Assembly (NCBI GenBank): GCA_963822575.1
Contig: CAWGHZ010000005.1
Location: 62,001 to 126,000, forward strand
DNA length: 64,000 nt
Origin: CAWGHZ01 sp963822575
GTDB lineage: Bacteria > Pseudomonadota > Alphaproteobacteria > MPNO01 > DASWLB01
Reading direction: 5' to 3'
The first letter of the stretch is position 1. Each line of letters starts with the position of its first letter. Below the pieces are notes generated by a model. The model was not told the DNA's origin. It saw only the letters and a list, made by a program, of their open reading frames with translations, and searched no databases. Both the position numbers and the translations under genes were made by a program. Positions 18,101 through 25,830 of this stretch are shown one piece after another.

Positions 18101-18576
18101 TGATCGCCGCGTTCGGCCGCGTCGACCGGCATTTCCAGGAGCTGTTCGTGCAGCTGTTCGGCGGCGGGCACGCCCATCTCAGCCTCACCGACGCCGACGA
18201 CCCGCTCGAGGCCGGGCTGGAGATCTTCGCCTCGCCGCCGGGCAAGAAGCTGCAGGCGCTGTCGCTGCTGTCCGGTGGCGAGCAGGCGCTGACGGCGCTC
18301 GCGCTGCTGTTCGCCGTGTTCCTCACCAACCCCGCGCCGGTCTGCGTGCTGGATGAGGTGGACGCGCCGCTCGACGAGGCCAACGTCGACCGGTTCTGCA
18401 CGCTGCTGGACGAGATCGCGCGTGCCTCGGCCACGCGCTTCCTGGTGGTCACGCACCACCGCATGACCATGTCGCGCATGGACCGGCTCTACGGCGTCAC
18501 CATGTCCGAGCGCGGCGTCTCGCAGCTCGTCTCGGTCGATCTCGGAACCGCCGAAGGGCTGCGCGAGGCGGGTTAG
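15115..18576 (+). CDS. smc: Chromosome segregation protein SMC
   Basis: Structural maintenance of chromosomes ATPase, 1,153 residues, which with ScpA and ScpB compacts and segregates the chromosome. Walker A is GPNGCGKSN near residue 35. A long Ala/Glu/Arg-rich coiled coil runs from about 165 to 500 and again from about 650 to 990, separated by the hinge around 505-640 (LVDAVTVAPGYEIALGAALGDD). At the C-terminus are the ABC signature LLSGGEQALTALAL and Walker B VCVLDEVDAPLDEAN. The full family length is present. The extreme GC and coiled-coil composition produce long non-coding frames on the other strand, which were ignored. Confidence 0.95.
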   Translation: MVQFTSLRLSGFKSFVEPTELAIEPGLTGVVGPNGCGKSNLVEALRWVMGESSAKQMRGGEMDDVIFGGTSDRPARNLAEVVVALDNADRTAPAMFNDADDLEVVRRIERGAGSAFRVNGREVRARDVQLLFADAATGSKSTALVSQGRVGAIVAAKPTDRRHLLEEAAGITGLHSRRHEAELRLAAAEQNLTRLDDVIGALDEQLRGLKRQARQATRYRNLSDHIRRAEGILLHWRWTDATEARERAEARLKEAETLVERLTGEAAGLSARQAELTARLPELRQKEAEAAAVLQRLRLARDALDAEEARIAEARAALESRLAQIAQDTSRERGFAADAHEAMAKLDEESGWLRAAQDGEEDELARAADQLARARAAAEALENEVTALAGRAAQYEAREQALIRRLADLEGRRNRLAQRLAQLATAREAALREAGDGSALAEAKARAASAHDAREAARTRLAGAEEGRTAANAAANEAREAWHARHTEAARLGAEADALAKLLGGGDPDLWPPLVDAVTVAPGYEIALGAALGDDLTAPTDEAAPMHWRSLDPAPDAPGLPEGVTRLADRVQAPAALARRLAQIGVVEDEATGNVLRDRLAQGQRLVSRDGALWRWDGFTAKAGTPTPAAIRLEQRNRLAELKTAHAATHARECEAKQALDAAEDAARRAGEEETQARGAARAAEQAFQEARDKETALAQREAAATSRRAALEEEAGRLEAERTELAGEEETARADLAAHRETEGVRAEAAQRREALNGARQALAECQSAHDRVVREAAARAGRLEEIAGQHNSWRRRAEAAAAQIAQLDQRRESAEAEAEALSARPAEIARQRTELFGRIDTAEADRTREADALAAAETASDEAGRALRATETRLGEAREERVRCQGAVEQAEQTRAGLAERIAEKLECAPEAALESVGADPADLPAQDAIEVRLERLVRERETMGPVNLRAEAEARELDERIATLATEREDLLAAIARLRQGIAGLNREGRERLIAAFGRVDRHFQELFVQLFGGGHAHLSLTDADDPLEAGLEIFASPPGKKLQALSLLSGGEQALTALALLFAVFLTNPAPVCVLDEVDAPLDEANVDRFCTLLDEIARASATRFLVVTHHRMTMSRMDRLYGVTMSERGVSQLVSVDLGTAEGLREAG

Positions 18577-18594
18577 CGAAGGGCGCCCGGCGCC

Positions 18595-19854
18595 TCACTT
18601 TCGCTCACCCGTCTCCGGGATGTAGCGGACCAGCAGGAACGCCACGACCGCGGCCGAGGCCGCGACGAACAGGAACGACGAACCGTAGTTCAGCTCTTCG
18701 GCCAGCAGCGCGAATACGATCGGGCTGATCGCCGAGCCGCTCTGGCCCGCGAAGCGCCACAGCCCGAGGAAGGTGCCGCGTCCGTCCGCCGGCGCGACGT
18801 CGGCGCCGATGGTCTGCACCGACCCGCCGGTCAGCGCCTGGGTGGCGACGCCCGAGAGGAACAGCGCCACGTACCAGACAAGGGAAAGGTGCAGGAACGC
18901 CGACGCCGCGAGCGCCGTCATCGCGACGGCGACGCCGGTAAAGCCGGGAACCATCGTGCGCTTGCGGCCATAGCGGTCCATCGCCCAGCCGGCGAGGAAC
19001 CCGATCGGCCAGGAGACCATGGTCGCCGCCGTCGCGAGATAGCCGATCTGCTTCGGGCCCAAGTGATAGGCGAAGGCGGCATAGAGGTGCAGCAGGTCGG
19101 CCTGCAGCGGCCCGCGCGTCATGCCGGCGCACAAAGCCACCGCGAAATAGGGAAGGCGCGGCATCACGATCTGGCGGATCGAGAGCGGCTTCGCTGCCTC
19201 GGCCTTGCGCCCTGCGCCGGGCGCGCGCGCCGGCGTGTCCTCGGCGTATTTCGATGTGGGGATCAGCGCCAAAAGCGCCAGGATGGCATAGGCGACGAAC
19301 GGGGCGCGCGGGCCCCACGCGCTGGCGATGAACCCGCCCACCATCGGGCCGGCCAGCCGGCCGGTCGAGTTCATCCCGTACATCCAGCTCACCAGCCGGC
19401 CGCGCTGCGACGGCGGCGCGCCGTGCGATATCGCCGCCAAGCGGCCCATCAGCCACATCTGCGCCGCGACGCCGTCGACGAACCGCAGCACCAGGAATTC
19501 CGGAAAGGAATGGGCGAAGGCCACCATGAAGGCGACGGCGGAGGTGATGAGCGGCCCGGAGATCATGACGATGCGGCGCCCGTACCGGTCGATCAGCCAG
19601 CCGGAGGGGATCGTGCCGACCAGGTTGCCCAACAGGAACGACGTGACGACCCCGCTGGCGACGCCGAACCCGACCCCGAACGACTTGGCGAGCGCCGGGA
19701 TCGCCGGAACCGCGATGCCGGTGCCGATCGCCAGCACCAGCGCGGGGAGGTAGGTCGACAGCACCGCGTCCCATGAGACCGCGGCGACGCGCGGCGCGTC
19801 GGAAGGTGCGGACCCCTTGCCGTTCGCGCGCCGCTCAGGATCGGCCTCGCCCAC
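18595..19854 (-). CDS. MFS transporter
   Basis: Major facilitator superfamily permease of about 419 residues with twelve predicted membrane segments. The loop 2-3 signature GWLIDRYGRRIVMISG and its second-half repeat GWAMDRYGRKRTMVPG are clear. The substrate cannot be read from the sequence; drug or sugar efflux are both possible. The GTG at 19854 is preferred because GGAGGG lies eight bases upstream; a longer frame reaching 19947 would add a charged, non-conserved leader. It faces smc and is divergent from the ATP synthase operon. Confidence 0.85.
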   Translation of the reverse strand: MGEADPERRANGKGSAPSDAPRVAAVSWDAVLSTYLPALVLAIGTGIAVPAIPALAKSFGVGFGVASGVVTSFLLGNLVGTIPSGWLIDRYGRRIVMISGPLITSAVAFMVAFAHSFPEFLVLRFVDGVAAQMWLMGRLAAISHGAPPSQRGRLVSWMYGMNSTGRLAGPMVGGFIASAWGPRAPFVAYAILALLALIPTSKYAEDTPARAPGAGRKAEAAKPLSIRQIVMPRLPYFAVALCAGMTRGPLQADLLHLYAAFAYHLGPKQIGYLATAATMVSWPIGFLAGWAMDRYGRKRTMVPGFTGVAVAMTALAASAFLHLSLVWYVALFLSGVATQALTGGSVQTIGADVAPADGRGTFLGLWRFAGQSGSAISPIVFALLAEELNYGSSFLFVAASAAVVAFLLVRYIPETGERK

Positions 19855-20087
19855 CCGCCTTGCCCTCCGATGCGATCCTGCCGCCGCCGAAGACGGACAC
19901 GCGGTCGTCGTGGCGGTCGTCCGGCCGGCGCGATCGCCGACCCGCAAGACGGCGCCGCTTCCTATCGGCTGCCGCCTGAGAGTGTCAAGAAAACCCGGCG
20001 GCGGAGGCCGCCGCGCCGCCCGGCGCGAATTGCCGGCACTGTGGAAACGCCTTTCGTATCAGAAGGTTGCACTGCAAGCGTTGCGCC

Positions 20088-20116
20088 TTGACAGGGGTAG
20101 GGGCCGCCCCTATGGT
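20088..20116 (+). promoter_or_regulatory. Promoter of the F0 ATP synthase operon
   Basis: A perfect -35 TTGACA (20088-20093) and a -10 TATGGT (20111-20116) are separated by exactly 17 bases, 33 bases before the atpI start codon. The spacer contains GGGG(TA)GGGG-type GC-rich sequence. It is the best sigma-70 type promoter I can see in the window. The rest of the 19855-20148 gap shows nothing coding. Confidence 0.65.
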
Positions 20117-20148
20117 TCGCCCGCCCTTGGGTGCGCCGGGTCGTTCCA

Positions 20149-20532
20149 ATGACGGATGGTCACGAGCCCGCACCGCCCGGCGACTTCGACGAGCGCCTTC
20201 GGCGCGCGCGCGAGCGGCGGGGCGGCGGCAGGCGTGGGTCAGCGCGGCGCCAGGGCGACGACATGCGCAGCGGGATCAATATCGCGCTGCGCATCGGGGT
20301 CGAGCTGGTGGCGGCGCTGGCAGTCGGCGTCGCGATCGGAATCGGGCTCGACCGCTGGCTCGGCACGACGCCGTGGTTGATGGTGGTGTTCATCGTGCTG
20401 GGGGCCGCGGCGGGAATCCTGAACGTCGTGCGGGTGATGGCGGGGATGGGTGGCGCCGTCGGCTATCGGCGCGCCCCGGCCCCGCGAGAGAAGGATGAGG
20501 ACGGTTCGCCGCCGGGGGCCGGCGCGGGCTGA
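20149..20532 (+). CDS. atpI: ATP synthase accessory protein AtpI (AtpZ-like)
   Basis: A 127-residue protein with a charged, disordered N-terminal 45 residues, then two membrane segments (ALRIGVELVAALAVGVAIGIGLD and LMVVFIVLGAAAGILNVVRVM). This is the AtpI/AtpZ architecture of the first gene of F0 operons, whose product helps assemble the c-ring or handles Mg. ATG 20149 was chosen as the codon closest to the charged leader; a start at 20131 is also in frame. It leads atpB by 21 bases. Confidence 0.83.
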   Translation: MTDGHEPAPPGDFDERLRRARERRGGGRRGSARRQGDDMRSGINIALRIGVELVAALAVGVAIGIGLDRWLGTTPWLMVVFIVLGAAAGILNVVRVMAGMGGAVGYRRAPAPREKDEDGSPPGAGAG

Positions 20533-20553
20533 CAGAGAAGAAGAGAGAGAGCC

Positions 20554-21315
20554 TTGGCAACCGCTGCCCAGACCGTTCCCGGCGCGCCCGGCCCCGAAGG
20601 GCCGCTGTCGCAGTTCGAGATCCACAGTCTTATTCCGCTGAAGCTCGGCGGGGTGGACATCTCCTACACCAACTCCGCCCTGTTGATGACCATCGTGCTG
20701 CTCGCGGTCACGGCGTTTTTGACGCTGGGCACCGGGCGGCGCGCGCTGGTGCCCGGGCGCTGGCAGTCGATGGCCGAGCTGTCGTACGAGTTCGTCGCCA
20801 ACCTGATCCGCGACACGGTGGGGCAGGACGGGCGGCGCTACTTCCCGTTCGTGTTCACCCTGTTCATGTTCATCCTGCTCGGCAATCTGTTCGGGCTGGT
20901 GCCCTACAGCTTCACCTTCACCAGCCACATCGTCGTCACCTTCACGATGGCGATCTTCGTGTTCATCGGCGTGACGATCCTGGGATTCGCCAAGCACGGG
21001 ATCCACTTCCTCACCTTCTTCGTGCCGCCCGGCGTGTCGTGGGTGATGTGGCCGCTGCTGATCCCGATCGAGATCATCTCGTATCTGTCGCGCCCGATCA
21101 GCCTGTCGGTCCGGCTGTTCGCCAACATGCTGGCCGGCCACACGCTCCTCAAGGTGTTCGGCGGGTTCGTGTTCATGCTGGGCGTCGGCGGCGTTCTGCC
21201 GCTCGCCTTCGTGGTCGCGCTCAACGGGCTCGAGATCGTCATCGCGTTCCTGCAGGCCTACGTGTTCGCGATCCTGACCTGCCTTTACATCAGCGACGCG
21301 CTGCACCTGCACTAG
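20554..21315 (+). CDS. atpB: ATP synthase F0 subunit a
   Basis: Membrane proton-channel subunit a, 253 residues with five to six transmembrane helices. The essential arginine is in LSVRLFANMLAGH near residue 188, followed by the conserved LNGLEIVIAFLQAYVFAILTCLYI helix. SQFEIHSLIPLKLGG is the expected N-terminal segment. The start codon is TTG, preceded by a purine-rich AGAGAGAGA tract. It acts with the c-ring to convert the proton gradient into rotation. Confidence 0.95.
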   Translation: MATAAQTVPGAPGPEGPLSQFEIHSLIPLKLGGVDISYTNSALLMTIVLLAVTAFLTLGTGRRALVPGRWQSMAELSYEFVANLIRDTVGQDGRRYFPFVFTLFMFILLGNLFGLVPYSFTFTSHIVVTFTMAIFVFIGVTILGFAKHGIHFLTFFVPPGVSWVMWPLLIPIEIISYLSRPISLSVRLFANMLAGHTLLKVFGGFVFMLGVGGVLPLAFVVALNGLEIVIAFLQAYVFAILTCLYISDALHLH

Positions 21316-21355
21316 GACCCATTCCGCAAATCCCTACCCCGAAAGGAACAGACCC

Positions 21356-21580
21356 ATGGAAGTAGCCGCCGCAAAGCTCATCGGTGCGGGCCTCGCCGCG
21401 ATCGGCGTGATCGGTGCCGGCGTCGGCATCGGCTCGATCTTCGCCTCGTTCATCTCCGCCGTGGCGCGCAACCCGGCCGCGCGCGGCGACGTGTTCCCGA
21501 TGACCATGCTGGGCTTCGCGCTGGTCGAAGCCATCGCGCTCTACGCGCTGGTCGTCGCTCTGGTCATCCTGTTCGGCTGA
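21356..21580 (+). CDS. atpE: ATP synthase F0 subunit c
   Basis: Proteolipid ring subunit, 74 residues forming a two-helix hairpin. Helix 1 is glycine-rich (GAGLAAIGVIGAGVGIGSIF), the polar loop contains RNPAARG, and helix 2 has the ion-carrying glutamate in GFALVEAIALYALVVALV. The ligand pattern is of the proton type. A CGAAAGGAAC ribosome site precedes the ATG. Confidence 0.96.
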   Translation: MEVAAAKLIGAGLAAIGVIGAGVGIGSIFASFISAVARNPAARGDVFPMTMLGFALVEAIALYALVVALVILFG

Positions 21581-21606
21581 CGTCGAGCGCGCGGCGGGAG
21601 ACGCCG

Positions 21607-22101
21607 ATGCCCCAGTTCGACGTCACGACGTTCCCCAGCCAGATTTTCTGGCTGGTGGTGCTGTTCGTCGTTCTCTACCTGCTGATGTGGCGGGTGGCGC
21701 TGCCGCGCGTTTCCGACGTGCTGCGCCAGCGCCAGGAACGGATCGACGACGATTTGGAGAAGGCGGCCAAGCTCAAGGCCGAAGCCGAGCACGCCCTCGC
21801 CGCCTACGAGGAGACCATGGCCAAGGGCCGCGCCGACGTCCAGGCCGTGCTGCGCGAGGCCACCGAGCGGATGGCGAAGGAGGCCGAGGCGCGCGAGGCG
21901 GAGACGGCCGCGCAACTCGACCGCGAGGTCGGCGACGCCGAGCGGCGCATCGCCCAGGCCAAGCGCGAGGCGCTCGAGGGCGTGCGGGCGGTCGCCGCCG
22001 AGGCGGCGCGGGCAGCGACGGCGAAGCTGATCGGGGCCGAGATTGCCGCCGCCGAGGCCGACGAGGCCGCGGGATGCGTGATCGAGGAGCGCGGCCGATG
22101 A
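21607..22101 (+). CDS. ATP synthase F0 subunit b'
   Basis: Peripheral stalk subunit b' (AtpF'/AtpG), 164 residues: one N-terminal membrane helix (IFWLVVLFVVLYLLMWRVALP) followed by a long Ala/Glu coiled coil that reaches the F1 head. The VLYLLMWRVALPRV pattern and its place before the b gene mark it as the divergent b'. Many alphaproteobacteria and phototrophs have separate b and b' subunits. Its TGA overlaps the next start codon (ATGA). Confidence 0.92.
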   Translation: MPQFDVTTFPSQIFWLVVLFVVLYLLMWRVALPRVSDVLRQRQERIDDDLEKAAKLKAEAEHALAAYEETMAKGRADVQAVLREATERMAKEAEAREAETAAQLDREVGDAERRIAQAKREALEGVRAVAAEAARAATAKLIGAEIAAAEADEAAGCVIEERGR

Positions 22102-22580
22102 TCGCCTCCGCCGAATTCTGGGTCGCGATCGGCTTCCTCATCCTGATCGGCGGGATCTGGCGGCCGACGGCCCGCCAGATCACCCACGCGCTCGACGCGC
22201 GCGCCGAGCGCATCCGGGCTTCGCTCGACGAGGCGCGCGGCCTCTCCGAGGAAGCCCAGCATCTCCTCGCCGAGCATCAGCGCAGGCAGCGCGACGCCGG
22301 AAGGGAGGTCGAGCGGCTGGTCGCCCATGCGCGCGAGGAGGCGGAGCGGAACCTCGCCGAGTCGCGCACGCGGCTCGAAGCGGCGCTTCGCCGCCGCGTG
22401 GCCCTGGCGCGCGAGAAGATCGCGATGGCCGAGGCCGACGCCGTGCGCGAGGTGCGCGAGGTGGCGGTGGAGGTGGCGGTCGCCACGACCCGCGCGCTGA
22501 TCGCCCGCCATCTCGACACGAGCGCGCAGACCCGCCTGATCGACGGCGCGATCGAGGAGCTTCCCGCCCGCCTGCACTGA
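22098..22580 (+). CDS. atpF: ATP synthase F0 subunit b
   Basis: Peripheral stalk subunit b, 160 residues. A short N-terminal membrane helix (FWVAIGFLILIGGIW) is followed by a coiled coil with a regular heptad pattern and the C-terminal LIARHLDTSAQTRLIDGAIEEL segment that binds subunit delta. The ATGA overlap with b' couples their translation. The F1 genes (atpHAGDC) are not here; F0 and F1 are in separate operons in alphaproteobacteria. A small GCCCGCC/GGCGGGC hairpin (22566-22587) spans the stop codon, without a T run. Confidence 0.92.
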   Translation: MIASAEFWVAIGFLILIGGIWRPTARQITHALDARAERIRASLDEARGLSEEAQHLLAEHQRRQRDAGREVERLVAHAREEAERNLAESRTRLEAALRRRVALAREKIAMAEADAVREVREVAVEVAVATTRALIARHLDTSAQTRLIDGAIEELPARLH

Positions 22581-22600
22581 GGCGGGCCCGCTTCCTCGCT

Positions 22601-23776
22601 TCAGAACAGCCGCTGGCTCGCCAGCTTAGCGCCGGCGGCGAGCGCTTCGAGCTTCGCCCACGCCAGGCTCTCGTGGATGCGCCCGCCGAGGCCGCAATCG
22701 GTGCCGGCGATCACGTTCTCGCGCCCGACCACCTCGGCGAAGCGCACGATGCGGTCGGCGACGAGCTCGGGATGCTCCACCACGTTGGTCGCATGGCTGA
22801 CCACGCCGGGAATCAGCAGCTTGCCGTCGGGCAACTTCACGTCGCGCCACACCTTCCACTCGTGCTCGTGGCGCACGTTGCCCGCCTCGATGGAGAACGC
22901 GCCGGCGCGCACCTTCAGCATCACGTCGACGATGGCGGCGAGCGGCAGGTCGGTCGAATGCGGCCCGTGCCAGCTTCCCCAGCAGATGTGGTAGCGCACA
23001 CGGGCCTCGGGCAGGCCGGCGAGGGCGTGGTTCAGCGCCTCGATGCGCACGATGGCGAAATTCTTGTAGTCCGCGACGCTCGGCTCGGGGTTTGCGAGGT
23101 CCCAATTGTCGGGCAGGCCCGGATCGTCGAGCTGCAGGACGAAACCCGCGTCGACGATGGCCTTGTATTCGTGCTTGAGCGCGTCGGCCAGCGCGAAAAG
23201 GTAGTCCTCGTCGGTCTTGTAGTACTGGTTCTGACGCCGGCCGAAACTGCCCGGCGCGACCGAGGTGACGAACCCCTCCTCGGCCTTCACCTGGCTGAGC
23301 GCGGCCTTGAGATTGGCGAGGTCGGCCACCACCGCGTCGTGCCCGACATATTCGATGGGGCCGATCACCACCGGCGGGCGCGGCATGATCGCACTCGACG
23401 AGATGAAGTTCGACCCGTCCAGCTCCTTGTAGAAATCGGCGAAGGCGGCGCGGTCGCGGCGCGCCGAAAGCGCCGGCGAGGGCCGTGGCTCGCCCGGCTG
23501 CCAGCCCGAAAGGCGCGCCCAGGCATAGCTCTGCCACGCGCCGTAATCGATCGGGCCGGGTGCGGCCTTGCCGAACTCGCCGTCGTTGATCACGTCGATT
23601 CCGAGCTCGGCCTGGCGGCGGCAGATCTCGACGACCAACTCCGCAAGGCGCCGGCCGTATTCCGCGGCGTCGAACCCCTGGCCGGAGAGCTTCGCCCTGT
23701 TGACTTCGATAAGCCGGGCCGGGCGCGGCAGCGAGCCGGCGTGGGTGGTGATGATGCGGCCTTCGCTTCGCTTCAT
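22601..23776 (-). CDS. MetE-like cobalamin-independent methionine synthase family protein
   Basis: A 391-residue protein corresponding to the catalytic C-terminal half of cobalamin-independent methionine synthase. It has the THAGSLPRP start, NDGEFGK, and the zinc-site residues in YHICWGSWHG (His and Cys) and GTDCGLGG (second Cys). Single-domain relatives are methyltransferases acting on small thiol or methylated substrates, or catabolic enzymes, and the exact methyl donor cannot be read off. It is the third gene of a phaA-phaB-metE-like operon on the minus strand, with a GGGAG ribosome site seven bases from the ATG. No cobalamin riboswitch is visible. Confidence 0.83.
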   Translation of the reverse strand: MKRSEGRIITTHAGSLPRPARLIEVNRAKLSGQGFDAAEYGRRLAELVVEICRRQAELGIDVINDGEFGKAAPGPIDYGAWQSYAWARLSGWQPGEPRPSPALSARRDRAAFADFYKELDGSNFISSSAIMPRPPVVIGPIEYVGHDAVVADLANLKAALSQVKAEEGFVTSVAPGSFGRRQNQYYKTDEDYLFALADALKHEYKAIVDAGFVLQLDDPGLPDNWDLANPEPSVADYKNFAIVRIEALNHALAGLPEARVRYHICWGSWHGPHSTDLPLAAIVDVMLKVRAGAFSIEAGNVRHEHEWKVWRDVKLPDGKLLIPGVVSHATNVVEHPELVADRIVRFAEVVGRENVIAGTDCGLGGRIHESLAWAKLEALAAGAKLASQRLF

Positions 23777-23830
23777 CGTCGTCTCCCTATCTCGGCGCGG
23801 CTACTGGCGTCCGCGTCCGGCGTTCGCAGT

Positions 23831-24553
23831 CTAGTACATGTGCTGGCCGCCGTTGATCGAAAGCGTCGAGCCGGTGATGAAATCGGCTTCGTCGGCCACC
23901 AGGAAGGCGACGCCGCGCGCGATGTCCTCTGCGTGGCCGAGGCGGCCGACCGGGATGCGGGCGACGATCTTCTCCAGCACGTTCGGCGGCACCGCGCGCA
24001 CCATGTCGGTGTCGACGTAGCCCGGCGCGATGGCATTCACGGTGATCCCCTGCGCCGCCCCCTCCTGTGCCAGCGCCTTGGTGAAGCCGTGGATGCCGGA
24101 CTTGGCGGCGGCGTAGTTGACCTGGCCGTACTGGCCGGCCTGGCCGTTGATCGAGCCGATATTGACGATGCGGCCGAACTTGCGGGCGCGCATGCCCTCG
24201 ATCACCGCGCGGCACATGTTGAAGCACGAGCCCAAATTGGTGCGGATCACCGCGTCCCAGTCCGCGAAGCTCATGCGATGCAGCGTGCCGTCGCGGGTGA
24301 TGCCGGCGTTGTTGACCAGCACGTCGACCGGGCCGAGCTGCGCCTCGATCTCGGCGACGCCGCGCTGGCAGGCCTCGAAGTCCGCGACGTCGAACTTGAA
24401 CACCGCGATGCCGGTCTCGTCGTGGAACTTGGCGGCTACGTTGTCGGACGCGCCGAAATTGGCGGCGACGCGGTAGCCCTTCTCGTGCAGCAGGGTCGAG
24501 ATCGCTGCGCCGATGCCGCGCGTCCCGCCGGTAACGACCGCCGTGCGCGCCAT
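23831..24553 (-). CDS. phaB: Acetoacetyl-CoA reductase PhaB
   Basis: Short-chain dehydrogenase of 240 residues that reduces acetoacetyl-CoA to (R)-3-hydroxybutyryl-CoA with NADPH, step two of polyhydroxybutyrate synthesis. It has the Rossmann motif TGGTRGIGAA, NNAGIT, and the Ser-Tyr-Lys catalytic set in GSINGQAGQYGQVNYAAAKSG (split by convention as GSINGQ and YAAAK). IAPGYVDTDMV and the C-terminal TLSINGGQHMY are characteristic of PhaB. Its ATG overlaps the phaA stop by one base. Confidence 0.94.
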   Translation of the reverse strand: MARTAVVTGGTRGIGAAISTLLHEKGYRVAANFGASDNVAAKFHDETGIAVFKFDVADFEACQRGVAEIEAQLGPVDVLVNNAGITRDGTLHRMSFADWDAVIRTNLGSCFNMCRAVIEGMRARKFGRIVNIGSINGQAGQYGQVNYAAAKSGIHGFTKALAQEGAAQGITVNAIAPGYVDTDMVRAVPPNVLEKIVARIPVGRLGHAEDIARGVAFLVADEADFITGSTLSINGGQHMY

Positions 24554-25725
24554 CAACGGACGACCGTCAGCGCGACGCCCATGCCGCCGCCGACGCAGAG
24601 CGTGGCAAGGCCCTTCTTCGCATCGCGCTTCTGCATCTCGTAGAGGAGTGTCACCAGCACGCGCGCGCCCGACGCGCCGATCGGATGGCCGAGCGCGATG
24701 GCGCCGCCGTTCACGTTCGCCTTCTCGCCGTCCCAGGCGAGGTCCTTGCCCACGGCGCAGGCCTGGGCGGCGAACGCCTCGTTCGCCTCGATCAAATCGA
24801 GGTCGCCGATCGACCAGCCAGCCGCCTTCAGCGCCTTGCGCGACGCCGGGATCGGGCCCGAGCCCATGATCGCCGGGTCGACGCCCGCCTGCGCCCACGA
24901 CACGATGCGCGCCAGGGGTTCGATGCCGCGACGCTCGGCCTCCTCGGCCGTCATCAGCACGACGGTCGCCGCGCCGTCGTTGATGCCCGACGCGTTGCCG
25001 GCGGTGACCGTGCCGTCCTTGGCGAAGGCGGGGCGCAGCTTCTGCAGCGCTTCGAGGGTGGTGCCGTGGCGCGGATACTCGTCGTCCGCAACGACGACGT
25101 CGCCCTTGCGCGTCTTGATGGTGACGGCGACGATCTCGTCCTTGAAGCGGCCGGATTTCTGCGCCGCCTCGGCCTTGGCCTGCGAGGCGAACGCGAATTC
25201 GTCCTGCTGTTCGCGGGTGATCTGCCATTTCTGGGCGACGTTCTCGGCCGTGTTACCCATGTGGTAGCCGTTGAACGCGTCCCACAGCCCGTCTCGGATC
25301 ATGGTATCGACCATCTGCACGTCGCCCATCTTGGTGCCGTTGCGCAGATGGACGCAGTGCGGCGCCTGGCTCATTGATTCCTGGCCGCCCGCGACGACGA
25401 TCGTGGAATCGCCGTTCCGGATCGCCTGCATCCCCATGGCGACCGCCTTGAGGCCCGAGCCGCAGAGCTGGTTGACGCCGTAGGCCGGCACCTCGACCGG
25501 CAGGCCGGCGGCGATCGAGGCCTGGCGCGCCGGGTTCTGGCCCTGACCGGCCGTCAGGATCTGCCCGAGGATGACCTCGGACACCTCCTCCACGGCCACA
25601 CCGGCGCGCTCGAGCGAAGCGGCGATGGCGACCTTGCCCAGCTCGTGCGCCGGCAGGGTGGAGAGCGCGCCGTTGAAGGCGCCGACGGGAGTACGGGCCG
25701 CGGCCGCAATGACGATCTCGCTCAT
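24553..25725 (-). CDS. phaA: Acetyl-CoA acetyltransferase (beta-ketothiolase) PhaA
   Basis: Thiolase of 390 residues that condenses two acetyl-CoA to acetoacetyl-CoA. The catalytic cysteines are in NQLCGSGLKAV (about residue 88) and CVGGGMGVAL (about 378), with the catalytic His in GGAIALGHPIGASGARV. The start at 25725 (MSEIVIAAAARTPVG) has GGAGG upstream; a longer frame to 25800 runs through the promoter. It heads the phaA-phaB-metE-like operon. No PHB synthase phaC is in the window. Confidence 0.95.
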   Translation of the reverse strand: MSEIVIAAAARTPVGAFNGALSTLPAHELGKVAIAASLERAGVAVEEVSEVILGQILTAGQGQNPARQASIAAGLPVEVPAYGVNQLCGSGLKAVAMGMQAIRNGDSTIVVAGGQESMSQAPHCVHLRNGTKMGDVQMVDTMIRDGLWDAFNGYHMGNTAENVAQKWQITREQQDEFAFASQAKAEAAQKSGRFKDEIVAVTIKTRKGDVVVADDEYPRHGTTLEALQKLRPAFAKDGTVTAGNASGINDGAATVVLMTAEEAERRGIEPLARIVSWAQAGVDPAIMGSGPIPASRKALKAAGWSIGDLDLIEANEAFAAQACAVGKDLAWDGEKANVNGGAIALGHPIGASGARVLVTLLYEMQKRDAKKGLATLCVGGGMGVALTVVR

Positions 25726-25757
25726 GGGGCGCCTCCGTTTATTCGGGCACGAATCGG

Positions 25758-25785
25758 AATATACAACCGCCCCGCGGCCGGACAA
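25758..25785 (-). promoter_or_regulatory. phaA promoter (-35/-10)
   Basis: On the minus strand a -35 TTGTCC (25785-25780), a 16-base spacer and a -10 TATATT (25763-25758) lie about 35 bases upstream of the phaA start codon. It is the only AT-rich element in the gap between the ClC and phaA genes. A palindrome lies just upstream of the -35. Confidence 0.5.
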
Positions 25786-25791
25786 GCCGCG

Positions 25792-25808
25792 ATTGTGCAA
25801 TGCACAAT
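25792..25808. promoter_or_regulatory. Palindromic operator upstream of phaAB (PhaR-like site)
   Basis: A perfect 17-base palindrome ATTGTGCAATGCACAAT with core TGC-AAT-GCA sits seven bases upstream of the phaA -35 element. PhaR regulators of polyhydroxybutyrate genes are reported to recognise short TGC/GCA inverted repeats, so this is a plausible site for one (inference). No phaR gene is in the window. Confidence 0.5.
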
Positions 25809-25830
25809 GGCCATAACGGGAGGACGGAAG

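Noticed and set aside
20554..22580. Missing F1 ATP synthase genes as a sign of a deletion
   Set aside because: Separate F0 and F1 operons are normal in alphaproteobacteria.
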